Below, in pieces: positions 35,644 through 47,600 of a stretch of DNA of 64,000 bases (position 1 is the first letter of the stretch; each line of letters starts with the position of its first letter). The stretch comes from Phalacrocorax aristotelis (lineage: Eukaryota; Chordata; Aves; Suliformes; Phalacrocoracidae). The notes beneath the pieces were generated by a model. It was given only the letters and a program-made list of their open reading frames with translations. It was not told where the DNA came from and ran no database searches. The translations under genes and the position numbers were made by a program. The stretch lies in the NCBI RefSeq assembly GCF_949628215.1, contig NC_134277.1, forward strand, positions 1 to 64,000, read 5' to 3'.

Positions 35644-38600
35644 CTGCAAGCGAGAAACAGCAGCGGCTTAGAGATACCGGGGAATGCACGCCGCGGAGGG
35701 CCTGAACTGCAGCCCCCGAACCCACAGACCATCCTTCCCTGCCGCGCAAGCCAGGCGTGCGCGCAGCCTCGCAGAAGCTACACAGACCGTCAGCTTCACA
35801 GACCCTTTTGGGAAGGGCCTTAAGCTCCACCAGTCCCTCCCCAGCCCAACTGCAAGGCACCGAGCTCCCAGTAAGGATCGTGTAACTCCCAGAACAACTG
35901 GTGACCCCATAACCCCATCCCTGCGGCACCGTAACGCACGTATCAATTCAGCGATGGCTCTCTGCGTCCTCTTCTCCAGCTTCTCCAGTTTCTTGGCTAC
36001 ATCTCGCTTCAGATCCCTGGGGAAGAGAGTGGCAACGTCAGATCCTCGCCCCAGGCAGATGTGAATGCAGAGACCACGTTTCCCAGTGGAAGAGACACTC
36101 CTTCTCCCTCCTGTGAGCAGCACGGAGCAGAGCGTGTGTCTGCCCCAAGGCAGCTCATGGGCAAACCAACCCGACGTCCAGAGCATCCCTTGTCACCGAG
36201 GCCACCACAGTGACAAGCACCCCGAAGGGTTCAGTGGAGTCACTCAGCGTAAGCACCAAGAGGGAGGACAGCCCCGTGCCTTGCGTCTCCCTCAACAGCA
36301 GGGAAGGGTTTCCCATTTCCAGCACTTTTAACCCACCCTGGACAACCTCGAGGTGACGGTAACCCACCGCTGACGCCAACACCCCTTTCCCAGGAGCAGG
36401 GCTCTGCAGGCACTCACCAGTCTGGCTTCCTGGGCGCCAGGTTTGCCAGATCCTAGGGAGGAAGAGGAGACACCCAGTGAGAGCTGCAGGCAAGGTTCAA
36501 GCCCAGACACAGACAGATGCACCCGGCACCCAGCGGCTCTGAATATACGTACCACCTCATCGATGATGGGCTCCGGCTTGGCAGCCTCCAGCTGGTCCTT
36601 CACCTTATCTTCCACTAGATGGGGGAACAGGACCAGCATCAGCACAGGGCACAGCAGCACACCAAGGGGACAAGGCATAGGGGAACCCACCAGAGCTCCA
36701 GGCTTGGTTCACAAAAGCTTTTACAAAAGCCAATTGGAACGTCTTTGCTTTAAGAGCTCGGTAAATACAAGTACACGTGGGTACACACATTCCCCCACCG
36801 CCCAAACTCTTTCAGAGACTCCTAAAAACCATCTGAAAATGATGCAAACCCAAAAACCGTTTAACACCACGAACAGCAACAGCAGCAAGAATTCTGCTGG
36901 GTTCAAGTCCCCTTTCCGTAAGGCCTGCAGGGATCAGCTGCTCCGCGGGTGTTTAAACTGGAATTTGACTCACCGTGACTCATTTACAAGGCCACCACCT
37001 GAGACATCTCGGAGGAACCAAGCTCCAGCCCAGACCTTACGTAAAGGTCTGCAGATCCTAGGGATAATGGCAAAGCACGCGTGGAAAACAGCCCTCCATC
37101 CTTAAACTCGGGCCTCTGTGCATGGAGGGGGTGCAGGTACCAGGGAGCACATCCCTGAGGGATGAATCCTGCTCCAGCAAACAGATACGCCCGAGGCACA
37201 TTTAATATTAATCCACCCCAAGCCCCAGCTCCTCTGTCCTCCTCCATCCTCAGCCTCCGCATGAAGTGCCTGAGGACAGACAGGTCACTCCAGACACGGG
37301 ACCGCAGCCGATGGGCACTGCAGCTCCCAAGAAGGGCTGGCAGAGAGCACGAGTTTTACTGGAAACGGTCAGAATTGCTGTTCCAGATGCCAAACCACAC
37401 GCCTGGGAAGAGTCAGGGGAAGTTCTATACTTTTACAAAAGGATAAAGAAAGCACGGCATCAGCATTCCTACCTACGAGATCTCTGCCGTGCTCCCAAAG
37501 GCAGCCTTTTTATTTAGGGCATTTTTAAAGAGATCTTTTCCGGGAGGACTCAATATTTCAAGATCAAGGGAACTTTTGCCCTTCGCCTCCCTCTCAAGAG
37601 TTGCGTGGAGGTTCAGCGCTAGGAAATAGCAGACTAAATGCCCTGGACTCACGAGTAATATTTGTTTAAAGGTAATTCAAACAAAAACCAGCCTGAATCT
37701 CCTTGAGAATCCTCCAGCGAGAGCTCAGCTCCTCTGAGTATCAACCCCTCGGTTTGGGGCTGGACTCGGTGCGCTCAGACACACGCCCCACTTGTGCAAT
37801 GCAGGGTGTGCAGTCCCCACGGGCGAGAGGGGACGATGAAGCAACAGGGCCTGCAAACATCACGCTCCCCCAGCTCCCGCCACGGCTGCTCGGACACGCC
37901 AGCACCCTCCAGGGCCGCAGACACTCATCTCCTAGCACCTACCACCCTCACACCAGCAAGCTGCTACCAGAATACATCCCGGTGGCTTTTCCACCTTGGG
38001 CTGGAACGAGGAGGAACACAGAGGTTTCCAAGACACCTGATTTTTTGAAAGAAAAGGTATAACCCATCCATTTTGCAGCACACTGGCTGGATGCAGAGCC
38101 CCACGCTGTTTTACTTGTCCTCACAACCACAAGCGCTGCTTCATTCCCTCACCACAGGCACCAGCACCACCACTGGCAACGCTTCTGCTTTCGTGCTCCC
38201 TTGTTTCACCTCCCACGTTCCCGCTTGCACCCACCTGAGGCCGGCTTGGCCTGGGGCACCTTCCTCTTCTTCAGCTCCTCATCTTCGGGTTCGTAGTTTC
38301 GCAGTTTGAGCTCCCTGGGGAGGAAGGGGAAGAGCACAGAGCAGTCAGACACATCCACGCCACCCCAGACTGTGGGCTTTCGCCGGGGGCTGGCAGCAAC
38401 CCACACAGGTCAGAAAGGGCAGGGTCAGCCAGGAGCTTGGCACGATGAAGGCGATGTCTTGGCAAGCCAAGCAGGGGCAGCTAGTAATGGACTCAAGCTG
38501 CTTTGCAAAGCTCTGAACTTCAGCCCAGCTCCCTTTTAGGTCTCAACCCAGGATGGAAACACCAGAGAAGATCCAGAGTCAGGAAAAAAAAAGATCCCAG

Positions 38601-41600
38601 AAGGGTACGTGAGAAGGAAGGGGGGAAATAAAGAGTATTTAGGGTACAAGGTGGTTATCCGGTCACCAGGGATGCTTCTGGAAGAGCTACAAACAGGGGT
38701 GCAGGTCAGCCACGTGCCGCAAATAAGGGGAGCAAATTCAGGCTCCCGAGCAAACGGGTGGCGGAGCTGGCAGCGACAGGGATGGCGATATCCAAAGGAC
38801 ACCCAGAAGTTCACCCATCCTTTCACCTCCCTCCAGAACAGCTCAAGAGCCAGCAGTCAACCCTCTCCCCAGCGCACACACCTCCCCCATATTCAGACGC
38901 TAACTCTCCCCCTTTTCAAGGCTGCTGTTCTTTTATTACACCTCTCGGGAATAATTTGGGCCCCAAATGGACAACCATTAGACAACGCCAGTCATGTGCA
39001 TCCCCAGGCCGATTACTCCCCGAGATCAAACCTTGCAAGCTTCAAGAAGAGGCATCTCTAAAACCAGAGCCCTGAAAACCAAGCTCGCAGGACCCCATCC
39101 CACCTCCAGCTGCTTACGCATGCCTGCAACGCGCTCTGCAGGCTGCCGGATCTATGTAACAGCGCACTAGCCCACAGGGCAAATTAAGTAGATTAAACTC
39201 ATTTAACACTGCTGATGGGTTTAATCAGTTTAAACAGAAACCGAGGCACTTGCTGCCCAGGCAGTGCTCCTGCCCCAGCCATCAGCAAAGCCTTCAGCAG
39301 CGATGAGGGTGGCTGTGGGGCTGCGGAGGAGGGCACAGAGACCCCCGATGCAAACACAGGCGAGGGCACTTTTATCAGGCAGAAAAGTCAACAGTCAAAT
39401 ATTACCATTTTTCCTCCCAGCAGAGAGCTGGTACCTGGGGCCACTTCCCTGCTAGACTTCACTGATGGAGAAGCAAGTGAGATACAACCCGTCCCGAGGG
39501 CTGACAGTCACAGCGAAGAGAGGCAAAAAAGGGTGACGAAGCGACAGCCCAGGAGAGGCGAGACAAGGAAGGTCAGTGGTCAGATGGCCACGCTCATCTG
39601 GGAAGCACAAAAAACCCCAACCTTGGAGGTCCCTGGGGCACGGCAGGAAGGTCCTACCCTTCCCACACCATCCCGTCCCCTCTCAGCTGAACCTACTTGC
39701 GAAGGGTCCGTCCCACACCATGGCTGGTGCCACGGAGGCGGTAGGAGCACGTGGCTGGAGCTCGGCGAGACCTAACTGAGATAAATGCGACTGCAAAGCA
39801 GGGCCCAGGCGGATTAAGAGACTTGCAGACATTTCTCATGTAATCAAGCCCAGTTCCCCCGAGCCCTTCCATCAGTGCAACACTGTGAAACAGGAACAAC
39901 CTTCCCCGGCACTGGGGAAAAGGGTGTTTAAAAGAAACACAGCAGAGATTAGCACGCAGCTGCAACACCTCTCCCAGGCCACGAGCACCTTCACCCCACA
40001 AAGACAGGCTGCTGTGCACAGTTTTATGCGTATTTTTATACACACAGGCCCTGGGAGAAGGGATTTATTAAATTAACCTGTACCGCTCACCATCAGTCCC
40101 CAGCCAGAAAGGCAGTTCTTTTCAGGAAGGCTGATCTTAGATGATCAGGTGATTGTTTTTTTGCAGGAGATGCCATCTCCAGGCACACAAGAATCACCGT
40201 TATTCCATTTTACGGACTATCCCCGCTTAGCAGGATTTTGTGGCTAACCTGAGAGGCTGGGGAGGAAGAGGAGCAGCTAATTCATTCAGGAGGTAACAGG
40301 ACGTCAGGCCGCGATGTCTAACATCTGGCCACAGGCTGGCTCACGCTCGTGGGAGAGGATTTATCCGACAAAGTGGCAGACCCTGCAGAACGCAAACTTG
40401 TCAATATCTCCCAGACTTTCTAGTCTCCTTAGCTGACGTTTGGAAGGATTTACTTGCAGCTGAAAAGGAATCAAACACAGACTCCCTAGGGTCAGATCAC
40501 CTAAAACAAGAGAGCTGCGAGCTAAGCAAGTTGTTTCTTTCAGTCCAGCACGATCTTACCGTTACACCTTGACAAGCAATATTTTAAAATCATCGTTTTG
40601 CACGTGCAGCAGGAGCTGCTCGGCCGCAGCCAAACCAGCAGAAGCTCCTGGATCCCCCGTTTCAAGGGACACACACTCTGGAGGTCTGGTTCCTGCTATG
40701 AGAAGGGCGTCTAGCCCTTCCTTACACGGCTGCAGGGCTTCGGCACCACTTGGAGAGCACACAAGGAAGAGGGATGGGAGTTTAAACCCGCTCCCCAACA
40801 CTCTTCCCACCCGGAGAAGCCCCATTTCAGCCTGCAAACAAAAGCCTCACACGCCAGCGCTGCTCGTGCTCGCTGGAGGTTTATCCACGAGATTGAAAAA
40901 AAAAAACAAACAACAAAACCAAGGCACAAGGCACAACTTGGCAGGTTCTGCCGCAGATGGGACGAGCGGCGGCGCGGGTCTGGCAGAAGGGGAAGCAGCT
41001 GATGCGAGGGGGCGAAAAGAAGCGCTACGAGACGATCCCACCCCCACCCCGGTGCCCAGCACCAATGCTTTCAGATCCTTATTAAACCCATGCACAACTG
41101 CAAGTGCCAGGAGGAAACAAACAAAAATTGATCCCTTTAATTAACTGCGCAAGGCGAGAGCAGCTCTCGCACCTGCCTCCGGTAATTCTCGGTGCCCAGC
41201 GCTCCCTGCGGCCGCCTCCTTGGGGGGCTCGGGGATTTCAACGCTCTCAAGCCCCAGCAGTGCCACGCTCGCCAGGAACAGAAGACATCTCCCCATTTTT
41301 CTGTGCACGAGCATATCTGTAAAGACAGAGAGACAAGCAGCAGAGCAGTGCTACCCCAAGTAACTCAAAGGCAGGCAAGCGTTAAGAATATATATATTTA
41401 GAATAAGTTACTGGTCTTCCACAGAGGCAGGTTAAATAAAGGTCAAGTGCCCGTGGTTCCTCTAACGCTGCGTTCCAAACACAGCCTGGTGCACTTTACA
41501 AGTGATTAATTATCCAAGTTCCCATGATAACAAAAAAAACACCCCACCCAAACCCAGAGCTAAGAACAGGCTCCAGGGCAGAATGGGCACGGAGGAGCCG

Positions 41601-44600
41601 GATTAGGGAGTGAAGCTCCCGAGGGCGGAGGGCACGCCACGGCGATGCAGCGGCACTAACGTGAGGGCTCCCGGAGAGGGACTGAGCACCCTGACACGAG
41701 CTGGGTTTGAGCCATTTGGCTCTAGGGTGGGCTCTAGCTCACGCAGGGTCACTAGCAGATTTCATCAGCATCTTCTTACTGATGGACGTGCCAAACCCGG
41801 GAGATGCTCTCCTGCCCCTCTGAGCGCCTTGCGCAGCGTTTCCCAGCCTGTTTCAGCCCAAACGAGCCAGGGCTGCTAGGGATGGAGGTGGTTATAGCCT
41901 TACAGCCGGCAGCGGGCGCAGCTCTGTGCTGGAAGCTGCCAGGACCGCCTGAGGATTTGGGTAGCTGCAGTGATTACAGAGGGAAGTGATGGACACAGCT
42001 TTCCAGCATCTCCTAAAAAGCCCGTCAGGGGCAGCAGGTTCCCAGTTTTGGGTCAGGAATACCTTAAATCCACTTTCTACTGTGGGCCCAGAGCTCCTCC
42101 CTGGGGAAGCAGAAGGGATGTCAGCCTTTCTTTGAAGCGGGCGGGTTGGAAATGGCACGGCACGCAGGGTATGCGCAGAATGCTAAGAGCCATCTCAGCG
42201 CGAAACACAGGGTACTCAAAGCTGTCTGCGAGGTTGGTTTTTTGCTTTACTCCTCCAGCCCCGAGGGCTTTATGGAGAAAACACCGGTTTGCAGTTGATG
42301 AGCGGATCACGGGGAGTGGGTTTGCCAAGAAACCCCATCACGGGTGATTTCTTCAGATGTCACAGCGGCCCCGCTCCCATTGTTACTTATCACAGAACAG
42401 TCTCTTGGAGCTGCGCCGACCAGAGTGCTTCAAGAGCACCTTCCTATTTTTACCTCTCTGGGGACAAGGCTAAGAGCCGAAGCAAGCTGCCTAGGACATC
42501 TTGATATGGTTTTCTTAATGCTTCTGGAGGTGAAAGAGGCAAGCAGACCTCAGCGGGACAGATACTAGCACAAGGCAGGAGTCCAGCGGCGTTTGCAGAC
42601 CCTGCTTATCCTGCCCAGGATCAGAGGTGGGTGTCTGCCATGGCTCTTCACCTCTCAGTCCCCCTCAAGCCTTCACATTGCTCGGCTTAAATGTCCCTTG
42701 TGCTCCTCAGCATCAGTTCTAGGCACCTGATGAAACCTGATGGAAAAAAAAAGATGCTTCCTCTGCTGCATCATCAAACCAAAGTGCTTTCAAACACCTA
42801 AGTGCCAGACAACTATTTCTGAAGCACTGTGGTAAAGCCTTTCCATTCTTTAGAAGCAGTTTAGGGAAGTCAACCCTATGTCAGCCATTTCAGGCAATTT
42901 CTTTTCCAAAGCCCTGGAGAAATACCACCTGGTTTGAGAATTTGCTGCCCTTTGACCTTCCCAAGCTGCTCCAGAGCCCCTGTTTTCAGAACCTTCCATT
43001 TTTGCGACAGCCACCCCAATTTGCTTGAAACCGAATGTCCTCGGCAACCATTTCCACATCACCCTTTAAAGAGGAACCAGCGCAAGAATTTCATTTCATT
43101 TTCTCTGCACCTCCAAAACTCACTTACTCCTGAGTGGTCCTGGGAAGCCACGTTCAAACATGTAAAGAAATTACTGCTCTGGAAGACACGAGGGAGGTTT
43201 CAGATCCTCGAAGGAGCGGTGGTTTGGCAAACCTCCCTCTGCTCCACCATGTCCTCCGTGAGGGCAAGAAGGTTTGAAGGAGCAGGGACAAGGCAGCCGG
43301 ACAGCAAAGGACGGCAAAGCAGGAAACTTCGGCAGCAATCCAGGAGGTTCTGGGCGCACGTTGCAGGGAGCTGGGCTCTGGCCAAGCTACTGAAGAACCC
43401 GAAAGAAGCGGGGCCGCTGGGGTACCTGCGGGGCCATGTGGTGAAGGTGTCCCCTGGGGCAGCACTCAGACGCTCTTCGGTGGCAGCAAACGCTTCTCCT
43501 TAAAGCGCCTCTTCCCTTTTCTGTTCCCAATTGCAAACCACAGAGCAGAAGTCATTTTCAAGCTTTTTCTATAGGTCCCCTAATCTTTTTGCCAGGGAAA
43601 AGTCACCATACAGTGAGTTTAACTGACTGACAAGCTTACTCTTTCTTACTGTCTGCAGACCCCATGGAAAGAACCAGATTAAGAGCACCTGGGCAGAGAT
43701 TTCAGGCTTAGACTCTGCTCCCCTCAGTCACCCCCCCACCGACCCGCTGCACTTCTCCACAAAGTCACCGAGCGCATACAGGGTGCTGCGTGATCACCCA
43801 TGGGTGCTGAGGGAACTCTACAGCACCATCACCCTCCGGGGGCACCGTGAGACTTGCTCTACGACACCCATCAATCCTGGCACAACCCCCCATTTTTTGC
43901 ACTTTGCTTTCCTATCCAGCCTGTTCCCTCGCAGACAGCTTTGACGTTTGCTCTTTGACATCTGGGTGCACCGTCTCCTGCCGCAGCCTTCCTGGAGACC
44001 GCCCTACAGCTGAGCTGGCTCAAAACCACAGTCCGTACGTCTCCAGGCTGCCTCATTGCAAGCAGTGACCTTTCCAGCCACCAAGATACACGCTGAGATG
44101 ATCTACGTCTGCTGCGACTTAGAAACGAAGACATTACTTTCACGTCCCGAACGCACACCGCGTTAGTCCAGGCTCTCCTCGCACCCTCTCCTTGTGGTAG
44201 GATACAGATGTCTGTAACGCAGGGGTCCAGAGCTGCTGTTTGATCAAGAGGACAAAGATGTTGCCATCGTTCCTGGATTCCTCGCCCAAGGCAGAAAAAG
44301 AGCAAGCAACAAGCAGAGGCCCATCAGCACCCACCCTCCAAGGAGCAATCTGTTTTTGCTGGGAGAGGGCTGCTCCTGCTCAAAGAGCTGAGCATGTCGG
44401 AGCACATCCTCCTCCCCAAGCGGCTGCCGAAAGGCACTCGAGGAATGCCAAAAAAACAAACGCCTCTATTAACACCCCCAGCCCCCCAAAGCTTGCTGCC
44501 GCAGCTGGTTTCTCAGGACACGCTTCTTGAGGGAGCACGGATGGGGAGAGGTGTACCCCCAGGTGTTGCAGGAGGAAGGCTGCAAGAGAAGCTCTTCAAA

Positions 44601-47600
44601 TGCAGGCAGGTGCCATGAGGTTGTCTGGCCTCCCACGCTGCTTCACCAGGCAGCTGAGCGCTTCCGAGGCAGACACAAGCAACTTCAACATCAGTAAATA
44701 CAACCAGGACAAAACCCATGCTCCAGCTGAAGGCAGGACCCAGCCTGGTGATGCAGCACCAGGAGCTGACTGATGTGCAAAGCCTGCCCCTGCGAAGATG
44801 CTGGGAGCTCATAGCCCTGCTCCTCCAAGTGCCGGCACAAAAGCATGCTGCGCCCATGCTCTTATGAGGCTTCTCCAGCTCCTTTGGGTGGGTCAGAAAT
44901 GATCTGCCACCCCTGAGGCTCATACCAAAAAAGGGGCCCTGAAGGTACCTTGGTAGCATCTAGATGACCACAAGACCTCAACATCTCCCTAGCCAGCCTT
45001 AAAACAGTACCAAGCATGACTTTGCTGCAGCTCTGCACTTCAGTAACCACGTCCAGGTCCGCTGTCTTAGCACAGAGCCAGCACGAGGTCTGTGAACAAG
45101 ACGCTCAGGATTACAGACACCCACCAAGAGGCCTCCCACAGGCAGCTCAGACAGAGGTCTAAGCACCCAAATGGTGGTTTGGTTACAGCTGGGATGCCTC
45201 CCCAGCAAGGACTACGGAAGGAGCAGACTGCTGGGAAGATGCTGGGAGCTCACGCCAAGGGTTGGGTAGGAGGGACAGGGGTTTCACCTTTGGCGGCCCA
45301 CCCTTGCTTGCAGCCTGCCTGGGGGGTGGGCAGAGGGACACCCAGCCTGGGGGGCGGGCAGAGGGACACCCAGCCTGTCCGAGGCAAAGCCAGGATCACC
45401 AGGCACCCACTGACCACACCAACCACCTCTGTTAGGAGGGTGCAGCCAGGCTTCAGACCAGCTGAAGCTCCATGGGGCCTTCCCTGCGAAAGCAGATCAT
45501 CTCCCACATAGCTCCTCCGGAGTGAGACAGGCAGGGCTCTAACCAGAGGGAAGGTCCACAGCATCCTCACAGCTCTGGAGGGGACAAGGGCTCTACACTG
45601 CATCAGAACAGGGCCAAGCATCTTCAGGATGGAGCCAAGATCCTGTCAGCTCCTAAATCTCCCCAGCCAGTACCCCACCAGTTACCAGCCAGATGGATTC
45701 ACAGCATCCCAGACTGGCAGGGGTTGGAAAGGACCTCTGGAGCTCACCCCGTCCCAACCCCTGCTTGAGCAGGCACCCCCAGAGCAGGGGCACAGGGCCG
45801 CGTCCAGGCGGGGGGTGAATGTCTCCAGGGAAGGGACCCCACAGCCCCTCTGGGCAGCCTGTGCCCCTGCTCTGGCACCCGCACAGGGAAGGGGTTTGTC
45901 CTCATGTTCAGGGGGAACTTCCCGTGTTCCAGCTTGTGCCCGTGGCCCCTTGGCCTGGCGTTGGGCACCACTGAAAAGAGCCCGGCCCCATCCCCCTGAC
46001 ACCCACCCTTCAGATATTTATAGGCATTGAGGAGATCCCCCCTCAGCCTTCTCTTCTCCAGGCTGAACAGACCCAGGTCTCTCAGCCTAACGGAGGGAAC
46101 ACGCGCTTGGTCCCTGGAGATGTGGGGTGGGGATGGAGCACGGTGTCCATCGGGACAAGCCACAGGTAACAGGTCCAGCTCCCCACGCAGACATCAATCA
46201 AACCCACGGGTACTCGGCTCAGCCTACACATAAATGCTCCTCTCTCCTATATTTGATTATATTTTTTTTTAAGTTTGTTTTTTTTTTCTAACACTCTTCA
46301 TTAAGGTCTCCACGCTCCAGGATGTAAGGAGGCACGTCCACAGAGCAGTTATCCTTGCTACTGCTTGGCTGTGCTGCCAAGCTGAAGCCAACACTGAGCG
46401 GAGTCGCTGCTGTACTGGGTTTTGTGCAGAGATTAAAAAAAAAAGTATAAAAGTGGTTTTGACCTGCCCCGTGACATTCTTCCCACTGCGAGGGGAGAGA
46501 TCGCATTTCCCAACCCCTGCCTCCCCCAGCTCCTCCCAGAAATTCATCTCTGCAAGCGGCACAGCACGGAGCTGTAATTTTAAAGGATGACTAAGTGCCA
46601 AAACACCAGCAGCTGATTAACAGCAGCTCACTGAAGCTTAATTTCCAGCTAAATTGAAGACTTGGAAGATATTCCCCCCTCCCCCCTCTCCAAGCCCTAC
46701 CTTGGATTTTTATTTACACTTTTAACATCCCTGATGAGCTCCGCTTGCAGAACTGCAGCCTAACTTCAAAGCTCAACACCCCTCCGCTCCCTGCAGAGCG
46801 GCAAAGCCAGCCTCCAGCCAGCCGCGGCTTTAGGCAGCGCTCGCCCTGCAGGTCCCCGAGCCCCAGTCCCACTCCTTTTCCCAGCGGGAACCGGTCGGAA
46901 GGGCCAAAGTCCACCCACACCCTGTTCCTTGCAAAGGCAGATTGCAAGCTGCGCCGTGGCGGGAGGTGTTTCCTGGTCAGTGGGCTAAGTATAACTGGTT
47001 TAAAAAAGAAAATAAATACGGCGAGCTCTTTGCAATTACAGATATAAACTCCCCTGAGAGCTCAGATCAGAGATGGCCCGAGCTGAAATTGCTGCAAGTG
47101 TGTATCAGGGTTTTCGCGGAGGGCTTTGTCAGCACTTGTTCCTCCGGTGGTAGCTTGCGGCGTGAAAGATAAAAACCAGGAACAAGAGAAAAAATTTAAA
47201 AAGCGGGGTGGGGGGAGGTGGGGGTGGGGAGATCTGAGGTGATCAGAAAGAAAAAAAAAAGGAAAAAAAACAGGAAGCTGCCAAAACGCATGTCGTCACA
47301 TAGGCAGTGAGAAAATATCGGCAAAGCCAGCGCCCGGCGGTTCTGTCCTTCCTACAGCGTAAAACGGGTCTCGGGCGCGGGCTGGTGCAGAAGGTGCAGC
47401 TGCAGGGACGGAGGAGGAACCAGCCTGCAGCGAAAGCCCAGGGCGCTGCCCGGTTTTCGGGGTGGTCAGTGCACCTAAACCCCGCATACAGGCCGCAGGA
47501 TTATTTAATGAACCGCTAGATTTCCCCTCCCCACCTCGTGCTCTCGGTGGTTTTCAGGATGAGAAAGCAGCACAGCTATTGAGGCACTTGTTTGGGGTGA

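Noticed and set aside
36443-37105. 220-codon plus-strand frame
   Set aside because: It runs antisense across CCDC12 exon 4. Exons 4 and 5 on the other strand explain the openness of this area.
39215-39775. 186-codon plus-strand intronic frame
   Set aside because: No family resemblance and no supporting splice or regulatory sites.
40569-41144. 191-codon plus-strand intronic frame
   Set aside because: GC-rich, Ser/Ala/Arg-rich composition typical of a chance frame in GC-rich DNA.
42934-43503. 189-codon plus-strand intronic frame
   Set aside because: Overlapped by several minus-strand frames and not recognisable as any protein.
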